A stretch of 64,000 bases of DNA from Hyphomicrobiales bacterium (GCA_900472925.1 UCJU01000008.1:1-64000), one strand, 5' to 3'. Shown: positions 32,676 through 41,667, numbered from the stretch's first letter. Numbers and translations are program-made. The notes: generated by a model not told the origin, from the letters alone.

Positions 32676-33041
32676 ATGGGGAAAAAGATGCAGGGACTTT
32701 TTTTCGAAAGTGACATCGGCGTACGGTATGTCTTGCGCGTGCTGGTCGTCATTCTTGGATTCTGGACGGCGTGGCGAGCTGGAAAGTCGGTTGCCGATGG
32801 CTGGGGCGAATATCCAATGGTCGTCGTTTACGTGCTGCTTTTGGGCGTCGTGATGCGCTTCCTGCACTATTCGCTGTTCGGCGGCCCGATGCTCAGCGGC
32901 TTCTATTACGGGATTGATGTCGTTCTTCTGCTCATTTTTGCGACGGTCGGTTTTCGCATGCGGCGCACCAGCCAGATGGTCGATCGTTACTATTGGCTGT
33001 ATGAGCGAACTTCATCGTTTTCTTATAAGAAGAAAGATTGA
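32676..33041 (+). CDS. Small membrane protein of the liv operon (DUF6867-like)
   Basis: 121 residues from ATG 32676 (GGGGCAGGG upstream). Three membrane helices: YVLRVLVVILGFWTAWRAGKS, YPMVVVYVLLLGVVMRFLHYSLF and YYGIDVVLLLIFATVGFRM, then a charged tail RMRRTSQMVDRYYWLYERTSS. It lies between livF and the substrate-binding protein gene on the same strand. I recall this arrangement in related rhizobia, with the family listed as DUF6867. An accessory role for the transporter is possible but not shown. Confidence 0.72.
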   Translation: MGKKMQGLFFESDIGVRYVLRVLVVILGFWTAWRAGKSVADGWGEYPMVVVYVLLLGVVMRFLHYSLFGGPMLSGFYYGIDVVLLLIFATVGFRMRRTSQMVDRYYWLYERTSSFSYKKKD

Positions 33042-33052
33042 CAGCGGCGTTT

Positions 33053-33066
33053 TTCTGAATTCAGAA
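33053..33066. promoter_or_regulatory. 14-bp perfect palindrome upstream of the liv binding-protein gene
   Basis: TTCTGAATTCAGAA, 91 bp before the ATG at 33157. It could be an operator for separate control of the abundant binding protein. No second copy was seen near livH. Confidence 0.35.
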
Positions 33067-33156
33067 TACCCGCAAGAGTGGAACAGCCTGAGCAGTTAAG
33101 GTGGGTGCTGATCGGGCAAGGAAAACCAACCCAACCATGGAACTGGGAGTAATATA

Positions 33157-34275
33157 ATGAAGAAGTCTCTTCTTTCCGCAGTTGCGCTGACCGCAATGGT
33201 CGCCTTCAGTGGATCTGCCTGGGCTGACATTCTCGTTGGCGTCGGCGGACCTCTGACAGGCCCGAATGCGGCTTTTGGTGCACAGCTCCAGAAGGGTGCT
33301 GAGCAGGCCGCAGCAGACATCAATGCTGCTGGTGGGATTAACGGCGAAAAGATCAAGATCGTACTTGGCGACGACGTTTCCGACCCGAAGCAGGGCATCT
33401 CCGTTGCCAACAAATTCGTTGCTGATGGCGTCAAGTTCGTCGTTGGTCACTTCAACTCCGGCGTTTCCATTCCGGCGTCTGAAGTCTATGCAGAAAACGG
33501 CATCCTCGAAATCACGCCTGCTGCGACAAACCCTGTTTTCACAGAACGCGGTCTGTGGAACACATTCCGTACCTGCGGTCGTGACGACCAGCAGGGTGGT
33601 ATCGCCGGAAAGTATCTGGCTGATCACTACAAGGATGCGAAAGTCGCCATCATTCACGACAAGACACCATACGGTCAGGGTCTTGCCGATGAAACCAAGA
33701 AGGCAGCAAACGCTGCTGGCGTCAAGGAAGTCATCTATGAAGGCGTAAACGTCGGCGACAAGGACTTCTCCGCTCTCATCGCCAAGATGAAGGAAGCTGG
33801 CGTTTCGGTTATCTACTGGGGTGGTCTCCACACCGAAGCCGGTCTGATCATCCGCCAGGCTGCAGACCAGGGTCTGAAAGCCAAGCTCGTTTCCGGTGAC
33901 GGCATCGTTTCCAACGAACTGGCCTCCATCGCTGGCGACGCTGTTGAAGGCACGCTGAACACATTCGGCCCTGATCCAACCATCAACCCTGCCAACAAGG
34001 ATCTGGTTGCCAAGTTCAAGGCTGCCGGCTTCAACCCTGAAGCCTACACGCTGTACTCCTACGCCGCTCTGCAGACCATCGCTGCTGCTGCAAAGGACGC
34101 TGGCTCGCTTGATGCAGAAGCCGTTGCTGCTGCCATGAAGAAGGGCAAGTTCTCCACCGTGCTCGGCGAACTCTCCTTTGACGAAAAGGGTGACCCAAAG
34201 CTTCCAGGCTACGTCATGTACGAGTGGAAGAAGGGCCCGGACGGCAAGTACAGCTACTTCCAGCAGACTATGTAA
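33157..34275 (+). CDS. Branched-chain amino acid ABC transporter substrate-binding protein
   Basis: 372 residues. Signal peptide [23 protein letters not shown]; mature start [18 protein letters not shown]. Periplasmic binding fold (Peripla_BP_6): [65 protein letters not shown] and [21 protein letters not shown] LivK/LivJ/BraC type protein, delivering Leu/Ile/Val or broader substrates to LivHMGF. It is separated from the permease genes by the small membrane-protein gene and is followed by a strong terminator. Confidence 0.94.
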   Translation: MKKSLLSAVALTAMVAFSGSAWADILVGVGGPLTGPNAAFGAQLQKGAEQAAADINAAGGINGEKIKIVLGDDVSDPKQGISVANKFVADGVKFVVGHFNSGVSIPASEVYAENGILEITPAATNPVFTERGLWNTFRTCGRDDQQGGIAGKYLADHYKDAKVAIIHDKTPYGQGLADETKKAANAAGVKEVIYEGVNVGDKDFSALIAKMKEAGVSVIYWGGLHTEAGLIIRQAADQGLKAKLVSGDGIVSNELASIAGDAVEGTLNTFGPDPTINPANKDLVAKFKAAGFNPEAYTLYSYAALQTIAAAAKDAGSLDAEAVAAAMKKGKFSTVLGELSFDEKGDPKLPGYVMYEWKKGPDGKYSYFQQTM

Positions 34276-34297
34276 GTTAGAATTGACATTCTACCAG

Positions 34298-34325
34298 AAA
34301 GCCCGGCAGCGATGCCGGGCTTTTT
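34298..34325 (+). terminator. Terminator of the liv cluster
   Basis: Stem AAAGCCCGGCA / TGCCGGGCTTT with a GCGA loop and T5, 23 bp after the binding-protein stop. Confidence 0.9.
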
Positions 34326-34421
34326 CGTTCATCAACGCCGTTGACGGCCTTCGCCACATTGGAGACAATAAGGCAGGTAACAACATCGTCATCCGAATAT
34401 TTGCAATTAAGGGTGGCAATT

Positions 34422-35141
34422 GTGGCGCGGCGTATTGTTATCGGTTCCGGCATTGTCGTTGTCATTCTTTTGGTGCTCTTGTCGCTCCATCTGTACAGCG
34501 CCTCCCGCACGACGCAATTATTCGGGGAGATCACCGCGCGTGTCGAAACGGATAAGCCCGTTGTTGCCCTCACATTCGACGATGGCCCATCCCCGCGGTT
34601 CACGAAGGACGTTCTGACGATCCTCAAAGATCGCAACGTCAAAGCGACATTTTTTCTGATCGGTAAGGAGACGGCTGAAAACCTGCCGCAGGCACGGCTG
34701 ATCGTTGATGCTGGCCACGAGATCGGCAACCACTCCTACACCCATTCCAATATGGCGTGGATGGGGCTGGCCAGCGTTAAAGACGAAATAGAGCGCACGG
34801 ATGCCGCCATCCGCACAGCCGGATATCAGGGTGAAATCCTCTTCCGTCCGCCCTACGGCAAAAAGCTCCTGACATTGCCCTGGTATCTTTCGCAGCATGA
34901 CCGCAAGACGATCATGTGGGACGTGGAGCCGGATTCTGAGACCGCGACACCTGAGAATGCCGATGCCATGACGCAATATGTGATGGACCATGCCAAGAAT
35001 GGCTCGATCATTATCCTGCATGTGATGTACCGAAGCCGGGATGTTTCCCGTCAGGCATTGCCGCAGATCATCGATGGCTTGAGGCAAAAGGGCTTCGGTT
35101 TCGTCACTGTCTCCGAGTTGCTCAAGGATCGAAAGCCATAA
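34422..35141 (+). CDS. Membrane-anchored polysaccharide deacetylase (NodB/CE4 family)
   Basis: 239 residues from GTG 34422, with AAGGG 8 nt upstream; longer in-frame starts lack a ribosome site. Residues 5-25 are an uncleaved anchor (IVIGSGIVVVILLVLLSLHL). The NodB domain follows: ALTFDDGPSPRFT with Asp53 and Asp54 (MT1), GHEIGNHSYTHSNMAWM with His104 and His108 (MT2), EILFRPPYGKKLL (MT3), WDVEPDSE (MT4) and SIIILHVMYRS (MT5). The metal-binding Asp-His-His set is intact, so it should be active on N-acetylated glycans or peptidoglycan in the periplasm. Monocistronic. Confidence 0.88.
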   Translation: MARRIVIGSGIVVVILLVLLSLHLYSASRTTQLFGEITARVETDKPVVALTFDDGPSPRFTKDVLTILKDRNVKATFFLIGKETAENLPQARLIVDAGHEIGNHSYTHSNMAWMGLASVKDEIERTDAAIRTAGYQGEILFRPPYGKKLLTLPWYLSQHDRKTIMWDVEPDSETATPENADAMTQYVMDHAKNGSIIILHVMYRSRDVSRQALPQIIDGLRQKGFGFVTVSELLKDRKP

Positions 35142-35148
35142 GCGAGCA

Positions 35149-35694
35149 TCATTCGGAACCCTCGATCATGCGCAGGATCGTGTTGGCCCGTTCGCTCGTG
35201 TTGGATTTTGCAAGGATGATGGTCTCGTAACCGAGTGCGCGGTAGTCACGCAGCAGACGTTCATATTCCGCTTCTGCTGCAGTAAAATCGTGCTGCCTTT
35301 CACTGTCGGCCACATAGATGTCCGGCCAGGGTGGCGTCATGAACACCAGCGGATTGTATCTGTGTTCGGTCGCCAACTGGTGAAGCAAACCATCTCCGCA
35401 GATATGATGCAGGGCAGATGCGGCATCGATCAGGCTTCGGTCGAAAAACACCAGGCCACTGTCAGGCGATTGCGCTCGATCCCTGAGCGACATCGAGACC
35501 GCCCGACGCGCGAATGCCTCCATGTCGGTCCACGGCAGCGCCGTGCCTTTTGCACGCAATTCGGCAGCGACGATCCGACGGCCAGGTTCTTCGACAGTGG
35601 CGTAACCGCGCCGTGCCAGTTCTGACAACAGGGTTGATTTACCGCCGCCCGAACAGCCAGAAATAACGACAAGATTATCTGACGGTTTTCTCAT
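35149..35694 (-). CDS. P-loop NTPase, AAA_28-type ATP/GTP-binding protein
   Basis: 181 residues. Walker A GCSGGGKST at 13-21, then RGYATVEEPGRRIVAAELRAKGTALPW, VFFDRSLIDAASALHHICG (Walker B-like Asp) and a C-terminal DFTAAEAEYERLLRDYRALGYETIILAK. This is the layout of small predicted nucleoside-kinase-like ATPases (AAA_28). The substrate is unknown. Convergent with the deacetylase gene, 7 bp between the stops. Confidence 0.8.
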   Translation of the reverse strand: MRKPSDNLVVISGCSGGGKSTLLSELARRGYATVEEPGRRIVAAELRAKGTALPWTDMEAFARRAVSMSLRDRAQSPDSGLVFFDRSLIDAASALHHICGDGLLHQLATEHRYNPLVFMTPPWPDIYVADSERQHDFTAAEAEYERLLRDYRALGYETIILAKSNTSERANTILRMIEGSE

Positions 35695-35823
35695 GGAATG
35701 TTGTCTTTAACTCTTGAAAACCTTGATTGTTTTTGGCGCTGAAACATTACATGGTTTTAATGTTTGGAACGGGAACCGAAAGCACGATCCAACGTTCTAC
35801 TGCACCATCAATGAGGTCCCAAA

Positions 35824-36057
35824 ATGAAAACACTTCTTATCTCGTCTTTGATCGCTCTTTCCTCTGTCGTCACATTCGCAGCGCCATCTTTCGCGCAGGG
35901 CGTGACTGTAACGACAACCGAACGCGTCGTCCGTCAGCCAGTGCGCGACGAATATCGTCCGCGCCATCACCGCGCTCCACGCGATTGCTTCGTCAAGAAG
36001 GTTCGCACGCACCATCACGGTCGGGTTGTGATCAAGGAAACACGCGTCTGCCGTTAA
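35824..36057 (+). CDS. Small secreted basic protein, His/Arg-rich
   Basis: 77 residues. Signal peptide MKTLLISSLIALSSVVTFAAPSFA. The mature 53 residues are strongly basic (RQPVRDEYRPRHHRAPRD, KKVRTHHHGRVVIKETRVCR) with only two cysteines (in DCFVKK and at the penultimate position) that could form one disulfide. A good ribosome context and a terminator 20 bp downstream support a real gene. A metal-binding or anionic-polymer-binding role is possible given the histidines; no family is recognised. Confidence 0.7.
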   Translation: MKTLLISSLIALSSVVTFAAPSFAQGVTVTTTERVVRQPVRDEYRPRHHRAPRDCFVKKVRTHHHGRVVIKETRVCR

Positions 36058-36076
36058 TCGGTTCAGAGATATAGTG

Positions 36077-36107
36077 AAAACGGGCGCTGCATAGCGCCCG
36101 TTTTTTT
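36077..36107. terminator. Bidirectional terminator
   Basis: 12-bp stem AAAACGGGCGCT / AGCGCCCGTTTT with a GCAT loop and T-runs on both strands. It separates the small basic protein gene from the end of the response-regulator gene. Confidence 0.92.
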
Positions 36108-37032
36108 ATGCGTCGTGCAGAATGTGGGCAGCCTTGACGGCGGCAGAGGCGCGGTTTTCAACGCCGAGTTTGACGTAAATCTGTTCCAGGTGCTTGTTCA
36201 CGGTGCGGGCCGAAAGTCCAAGAATATCGCCTATGTCCCTGTTGGATTTGCCCTTCGCTATCCACAATAGAACTTCGGATTCGCGGATGGTGAGGGAAAA
36301 ATGCTGGCGCAACATCGCGTCGGCGGATTTGTCGCTGGCAGCTGTCAGACGAAACAGATGTTCGTCCGGCCCCATGGCGCCGAGAAATGTCAGTTGCAAC
36401 GTGGCCCGGTCAACTTGCTGGATCGTCAACGGCGCATCCCTCAGCGTGTCGTTTCCACGCTTGGCGAGCCAAGCTGCAATGTGCTGGGTGACGATCTCAA
36501 GCCCGTCATCGCGACCTGTCGCTGCATTCACCAGCCGTGTTGCCTGCGGTGTCGACCAGTGAATGGCACCATTGGCACGAACCGCCAGCAAATGACGTCC
36601 CGCAGCATCGAGTGCCACGCGCGCGCTCTGGGCGGAGCGTGCGTTGGACAGGTGAACGCGAATGCGGGCGCGCAATTCATCGATATTGATCGGTTTGGTG
36701 AGATAATCGACGCCTCCGGCTTCAAGCGCCCGCACCACATGCTCCGTTTCGGTCAGCCCCGTCATGAAGATGACCGGCACCTGTGTGACCGCAGCGTTCG
36801 ATTTCAGCCGCTCACAGGTCTCGAACCCGTCCATGGATGGCATGACGGCGTCCAGCAGGATGATATCGGGCGTGATGCGCTCGGCGATGTTAAGGGCGGC
36901 CTGTCCGGATGTTGCAATCAATACCGAAAAGCCTGATTGCTCCAGCGCATCGGTCAGAAAGCCCAGCGCGTCCGGGCTGTCATCCACCAGAAGAACGATG
37001 TCTTTCGCTAGCGCGGCAGACTGTAAGCTCAT
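36106..37032 (-). CDS. Response regulator with receiver and LuxR-type HTH
   Basis: 308 residues. Receiver at 12-125: VLLVDDSPDALGFL, phospho-acceptor Asp61 in IILLDAVMPSMDGFETC, switch Thr in VIFMTGLTE and Lys in YLTKPINIDELRARI. A middle region of about 100 residues (VALDAAGRHLLAVRANGAIHWSTPQATRLV) resembles a degenerate PAS or sensory fold. The C-terminal LuxR HTH is SLTIRESEVLLWIAKGKSNRDIGDILGLSARTVNKHLEQIYVKLGVENRASA. It overlaps the permease-kinase stop by 4 bp, so it is the cognate output regulator. Its targets are unknown; the urea and glutamine genes next door are the obvious candidates. Confidence 0.9.
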   Translation of the reverse strand: MSLQSAALAKDIVLLVDDSPDALGFLTDALEQSGFSVLIATSGQAALNIAERITPDIILLDAVMPSMDGFETCERLKSNAAVTQVPVIFMTGLTETEHVVRALEAGGVDYLTKPINIDELRARIRVHLSNARSAQSARVALDAAGRHLLAVRANGAIHWSTPQATRLVNAATGRDDGLEIVTQHIAAWLAKRGNDTLRDAPLTIQQVDRATLQLTFLGAMGPDEHLFRLTAASDKSADAMLRQHFSLTIRESEVLLWIAKGKSNRDIGDILGLSARTVNKHLEQIYVKLGVENRASAAVKAAHILHDA

Positions 37033-40000
37033 GGCTGACGCTCCTGGGATGATGGGGTTTCAAAACGGCTCAGAAAGGCGGCGTAGCCCGCCATGTCAAA
37101 GGACTGGACGTAGGTTGTCAGTTCTTCAGTGAAGGCTAGATTGTCAGATGTGGTGGCGAGATCGGCAAGCTTTGCCTCGATGCCTCTGATATAGCCGATT
37201 TCGCCCAATTGCTGCAAATCCTTGATGTGCTCAGGCCCCGGTGTGGTGATTTCGGCCTTGCCGGGTTTGGTCAGGGCAGGGGCATCGGTTTCGTAAATCC
37301 AGGTCAGGCCCAGATGGACGCCGAGCTTGTCGCAGAGGCGGCGGATATCGACCGGCTTGGCAATTGTGTCGTTGTGATTGTCTTCGCCCGCACCGGCAAT
37401 GGAGCCATCACCAATATTGGCCGAGAGCATGATGAGAGGTGCGGTCTGGCCCGCCTCGCGCAGCTTCGTCACCAGCTGCCAGCCGCTCATGCCGGGCATG
37501 GAGATGTCGATGAGGAAGAGGTCCGGCTTGACGCCTTCGATCAGCGTCAGGCATTCCGGGCCGCTCTGGGCCGTCAGCACCACGAAATCGAGAGGCCCAA
37601 GCACTTCGCGCATCAATTCGCGATGATCCTCATTATCATCCACCACGACGATGGTGCGGCGCGGGCCGGAATAGGAAACGATGGTTTTTTCCAGCGCGGG
37701 CGCGGTGCTGGGTCGGTCCACCGCAGAGAGCATCAACCGCACCTTGAAGGTCGATCCCTCGTCCTTTTTGCTGACGACGGAGATTTCGCCGCCCAGCGTG
37801 TTGGTCAAAAGCTGGGTAATGGTCAGCCCGAGACCAAGGCCCGGCATGGGGCGAATGCTTTCGGCTTCGCCACGCTGGAAGGGTTCATAGATGCGGCTTA
37901 AATCCTTCTCGGCAATGCCGCGTCCGGTATCCGAAATGGTGAAGGTTGCGACCTGGCTACGATAGGCGACATCAAAATTGACCGTGCCGACATCGGTGAA
38001 TTTGATGGCGTTGGATAAGAGATTGACAAGAATCTGGCGCAGGCGCTTCTCATCCGTGCGAACATATTGCGGCAGCGCCCGGGTGCGTTCATGTTTCAGT
38101 TCCAATCCCTTTGCCTGCGCCTGCGGGCGGAAGAGATCGATTATCTGGTCGAGAAAATCCTGAATGTTGATTTCGTTGGAGTAGACCTGCAGGCGGCCCG
38201 CCTCGATCTTGGAAATATCCAGGAGGCCATCGATCAGTCCGGAGAGATGATCTGCGGAGCGCCTGATAACCTTGATGGCGGATTGGCGCGGCTGGGGGAT
38301 CGTTTCGTCGCGCTCCAGAATTTGCGCGTAGCCCAGAACGGCATTGAGCGGCGTGCGCAATTCATGGCTGAGGCCCACGACATAACGGCTTTTTGCCCGA
38401 TTTGCCGCTTCCGCCGTGTCCTTGGCGTTCTGCAGGGCAGCGTCAGTTTTTTTATGTGCAGCGATTTCCTTCAAGAGCAGCGTGTTTTGGCGTGAGGATT
38501 CCTCCTCCGCCACCACGCGGCTGTCATGCGCCAGAACCAGAAACCAGCAGACGATGCCGGCAATGACGGTGAAGACGAAGAAGACGGCAAGGATGGTGCG
38601 GTTGACCACATCTGCGGTGGCTGGGGAGGATGTCCCCACCTGATGGGCAATCAGCGCCAGTGTCGCGCCGAGGATGGCGACGGCGAGGGCTGCCGACATC
38701 GCGTATCGACCCAACCGGCTTGAGAGGCGGGCGACCAGATCGTTTGGCAGGAACGAACGTGCAACGGTCGCCACCTGATAGTTCAGCTTGGCTTTGGGCT
38801 TGCACATATCGTGGCAACGGCTGTCCAGCGAGCAGCAGAGAGAACAAATCGGTGCGGCATAGGCAGGGCACCACGCCATGTCTTCCGGCTCGAAGGGATG
38901 CTCGCAGATGGAGCAGGTAATGCTGCTTTCCAGCTTCCACTTTTGGCGCGGTTTGCGAGCAAGATAGAATTTGCCCTTCGTGCCCCACGCCAGCAGCGGC
39001 GATACGGTGAAGGCAATAATCAGTGTAAGGTAAGGCGCAAGCGATGCGGCCAGCGCGCCGAACATTCCGAAATGGGCGGCAAGCGCAACCGTTGCCGACA
39101 GCGCCATGGTGCCCACGCCGACCGGGTTGATGTCGTAGAGATGTGCGCGCTTGAACTCGATGCCAGGGGGTGCAAGGCCGAGCGGCTTGTTGATGAAGAG
39201 ATCGGCTGAGATGGTACACAGCCACGCCATAGCGACGATGGAGAAGATACCGAGTGTTTCCTCCAGCAGCCGGTAGATGCCGAGTTCCATCAACAACAGC
39301 GCGATCAGTACGTTGAACACCAGCCAGACGACGCGACCGGGGTGGCTGTGGGTGAGGCGGGAGAAGAAATTAGACCATGCCAGAGAACCGGCATAGGCGT
39401 TCATCACGTTGATCTTCAGCTGGGAGACGACGACGAACGCGACCATCAGCAACAGCGCCGCATTCTGGTTCGGGATCATGTAGCCGAAAGCAGTCAGGTA
39501 CATTTGCGAGGGATCGGCAGCGCGGTCCACCGATATGCCGGAGCTGAATGTCAGCACCACGAGGAAGGAACCCGCCAGCAATTTGGGTACGCCCACCAGG
39601 ACCCAACCGGCACCAGCAAGAAACACGGCGAAGCGATGCCGCAGCTTCAACTTACCGTCGGCGGGCAGGAAGCGCAAAAAATCCACCTGCTCGCCGATCT
39701 GCGACATCAGCGCCAGAATAACGGCGGATGCCGCACCGAACTCGATGAGGTTGAAATCGGCTGTGGTCCCCGGTGGGCCGGAGGCGTGGTGGATGCCTGC
39801 AAAGGCCCGCCACAGATCGAACTTTTCCCAGTCCAGAAACGCAATAAAGATGAAGGGCAGGACGTTAAGGACGATCCAGAAGGGTTGGGTGATAATCTGG
39901 AAACGGCTGATGAGGCGCACGCCGTGGGTGACCAGCGGAATGACCATAATGGCCGAGATGATGTAGCCAATCCATAGGGGTATGCCGAGCGCCAGTTCCA

Positions 40001-40433
40001 GTGCGCCGGACATGATGGACGCCTCGATGGCAAACAGCATGAAGGTGAAGGCGGCGTAAATCAGCGAGGTGATGGTGGAGCCAATATAGCCGAAGCTTGC
40101 ACCGCGCGTCAGAAGATCGATATCGACGCCGTAGCGAATGGCATAGCGGCTGATGGGGATGCCGACGGCCAGCATGACGGTTGCGGCGACGAGGATGGCG
40201 AAAAATGCGTTTGTCGTGCCATAGGAAAGCGTAATCGCGCCGCCGATGGCTTCCAGTGCCAGAAAAGATATGGCGCCGATGGCGGTATGGGAAATGCGGC
40301 TTGAGGAGAATTGCCGGGCGCTTTTGGCGGTAAAGCGCAGCGCGTAATCTTCCAGCGTCTGGTTGGCGACCCAACGGTTATATTCGCGCCTGACGGGGAT
40401 GATGCGTTGCCGTGCGGCCATGCCGGTTTCCAT
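37029..40433 (-). CDS. NCS1-type permease fused to a hybrid sensor histidine kinase
   Basis: 1134 residues. Residues about 25-495 are a whole NCS1-family permease (purine/cytosine/hydantoin type) with about twelve helices: ISHTAIGAISFLALEAIGGAITLSYGTTNA, GASFGYIGSTITSLIYAAFTFMLFAIEASIM, MYLTAFGYMIPNQ, LKINVMNAYAGSLAWSNFFSRL. Residues 507-544 hold eight cysteines (CSIC, WC, CSLCC, C, C). Two further helices lie at 577-597 and 614-635. DHp helix GLSHELRTP has His690. The ATPase has NLLSNAIKF, DTGRGI and GLGLGL. The receiver (927-1040) has Asp976 and Lys1026. A helical tail ends the protein. Probably a sensor that reads transport or ligand binding. Coupled to the LuxR regulator by a 4-bp overlap. 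Confidence 0.9.
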   Translation of the reverse strand: METGMAARQRIIPVRREYNRWVANQTLEDYALRFTAKSARQFSSSRISHTAIGAISFLALEAIGGAITLSYGTTNAFFAILVAATVMLAVGIPISRYAIRYGVDIDLLTRGASFGYIGSTITSLIYAAFTFMLFAIEASIMSGALELALGIPLWIGYIISAIMVIPLVTHGVRLISRFQIITQPFWIVLNVLPFIFIAFLDWEKFDLWRAFAGIHHASGPPGTTADFNLIEFGAASAVILALMSQIGEQVDFLRFLPADGKLKLRHRFAVFLAGAGWVLVGVPKLLAGSFLVVLTFSSGISVDRAADPSQMYLTAFGYMIPNQNAALLLMVAFVVVSQLKINVMNAYAGSLAWSNFFSRLTHSHPGRVVWLVFNVLIALLLMELGIYRLLEETLGIFSIVAMAWLCTISADLFINKPLGLAPPGIEFKRAHLYDINPVGVGTMALSATVALAAHFGMFGALAASLAPYLTLIIAFTVSPLLAWGTKGKFYLARKPRQKWKLESSITCSICEHPFEPEDMAWCPAYAAPICSLCCSLDSRCHDMCKPKAKLNYQVATVARSFLPNDLVARLSSRLGRYAMSAALAVAILGATLALIAHQVGTSSPATADVVNRTILAVFFVFTVIAGIVCWFLVLAHDSRVVAEEESSRQNTLLLKEIAAHKKTDAALQNAKDTAEAANRAKSRYVVGLSHELRTPLNAVLGYAQILERDETIPQPRQSAIKVIRRSADHLSGLIDGLLDISKIEAGRLQVYSNEINIQDFLDQIIDLFRPQAQAKGLELKHERTRALPQYVRTDEKRLRQILVNLLSNAIKFTDVGTVNFDVAYRSQVATFTISDTGRGIAEKDLSRIYEPFQRGEAESIRPMPGLGLGLTITQLLTNTLGGEISVVSKKDEGSTFKVRLMLSAVDRPSTAPALEKTIVSYSGPRRTIVVVDDNEDHRELMREVLGPLDFVVLTAQSGPECLTLIEGVKPDLFLIDISMPGMSGWQLVTKLREAGQTAPLIMLSANIGDGSIAGAGEDNHNDTIAKPVDIRRLCDKLGVHLGLTWIYETDAPALTKPGKAEITTPGPEHIKDLQQLGEIGYIRGIEAKLADLATTSDNLAFTEELTTYVQSFDMAGYAAFLSRFETPSSQERQP

Positions 40434-40517
40434 AGCCTCCGAAACGGTCTGAGGTCTGCGACCGAGGGCAGACGGAAAAATGGCGTCGCCCTATCCGGGC
40501 GACGCCATCTTCAGATA

Positions 40518-41552
40518 TTAGGCAGCAGCCGACTTTGAGAGCGGCACTTCCGCAATCGTCTTCAGAACGACGGAAGCGATCTGGTACGGGCAGCCCTGGG
40601 AGTTCGGACGACGGTCTTCAAGGTAGCCCTTGTAGCCGTTGTTGATGAAAGAGTGTGGAACGCGGATCGATGCGCCACGGTCAGCAATGCCGTAGGAGAA
40701 CTTGTTCCAAGGCGCTGTTTCGTGCTTGCCGGTCAGGCGCAGATGGTTGTCCGGGCCGTAAACGTCGATGTGCTCTTTCCAGTTCTTTTCGAAAGCAGCC
40801 ATGAGCGCTTCGAAATACTCCTTGCCGCCAACTTCACGCATGAACTTTGTGGAGAAGTTGCAGTGCATGCCGGAACCGTTCCAGTCTGTGTCGCCGAGCG
40901 GCTTGCAGTGGAATTCAACATCGATACCGTACTTTTCGCACAGGCGAAGAAGCAGGTAGCGAGCGATCCAGATCTGGTCGGCCGCGCTCTTGGAGCCCTT
41001 GCCGAATACCTGGAATTCCCACTGGCCCTTGGCCACTTCGGCGTTGATGCCTTCGTGGTTGATACCGGCTTCGAGGCACAGGTCGAGGTGCTCTTCAACG
41101 ATTTCACGCGCGATGGAGCCGACGTTCTTGTAGCCGACGCCTGTGTAATATGGGCCCTGTGGAGCGGGGTAACCCTGCTCAGGAAAGCCGAGTGGACGAC
41201 CGTCTTCGTAGAAGAAGTATTCCTGCTCGAAGCCGAACCATGCACCTTCGTCGTCAAGGATGGTTGCGCGGCTGTTGGACGCGTGCGGCGTAACGCCATC
41301 CGGCATCATGACTTCGCACATGACCAGTGCGCCGTTGGTGCGGGCTGGGTCCGGGTATATGGCGACTGGCTTCAGCACGCAATCGGAGCTGTGGCCTTCA
41401 GCCTGCATGGTGGAGGAGCCATCGAAGCCCCAGAGCGGAAGCTGCTCGAGTGTCGGGAACTCGTCGAATTCCTTGATCTGGGTCTTACCGCGCAGGTTTG
41501 CTACCGGCTTGTAACCATCCAGCCAGATATACTCGAGTTTGAACTTAGTCAT
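40518..41552 (-). CDS. glnII: Glutamine synthetase type II (eukaryotic-like)
   Basis: 344 residues, the size of GSII rather than the 470 of GlnA. Diagnostic motifs: LEYIWLDGYKPVANLRGKT, WGFDGSSTMQAEGHSSDCVLKPV, FGFEQEYFF (metal-binding Glu), AGINHEGINAEVAKGQWEFQV, WNGSGMHCNFSTKFMR and GIADRGASIRVP. Ligates ammonia to glutamate in the cytosol; as a type II enzyme it is not adenylylated. It is divergent from gstI, and a sigma-54 promoter match stands about 100 bp upstream, fitting NtrC control under nitrogen limitation. Placed to assimilate the ammonia made by the urease cluster. Confidence 0.96.
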   Translation of the reverse strand: MTKFKLEYIWLDGYKPVANLRGKTQIKEFDEFPTLEQLPLWGFDGSSTMQAEGHSSDCVLKPVAIYPDPARTNGALVMCEVMMPDGVTPHASNSRATILDDEGAWFGFEQEYFFYEDGRPLGFPEQGYPAPQGPYYTGVGYKNVGSIAREIVEEHLDLCLEAGINHEGINAEVAKGQWEFQVFGKGSKSAADQIWIARYLLLRLCEKYGIDVEFHCKPLGDTDWNGSGMHCNFSTKFMREVGGKEYFEALMAAFEKNWKEHIDVYGPDNHLRLTGKHETAPWNKFSYGIADRGASIRVPHSFINNGYKGYLEDRRPNSQGCPYQIASVVLKTIAEVPLSKSAAA

Positions 41553-41651
41553 TACGAACCTCTCATAGGTTAAGATGCGAAGCCTTGATATCCTTCTGCG
41601 AGTAAAACCGTTTTTTCAACCGGTCCCGCTTTCAAGTGCTATCCCTATAGA

Positions 41652-41667
41652 AGCATGCGCCGTGCCA
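41652..41667 (-). promoter_or_regulatory. Sigma-54 (RpoN) promoter of glnII
   Basis: On the minus strand the sequence is TGGCACG-GCGC-ATGCT, against the consensus TGGCACG-N4-TTGCW: one mismatch, with the essential GG and GC spaced correctly. It lies about 100 bp upstream of the glnII ATG. Rhizobial glnII is known to be transcribed from an NtrC-activated sigma-54 promoter. Confidence 0.85.
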
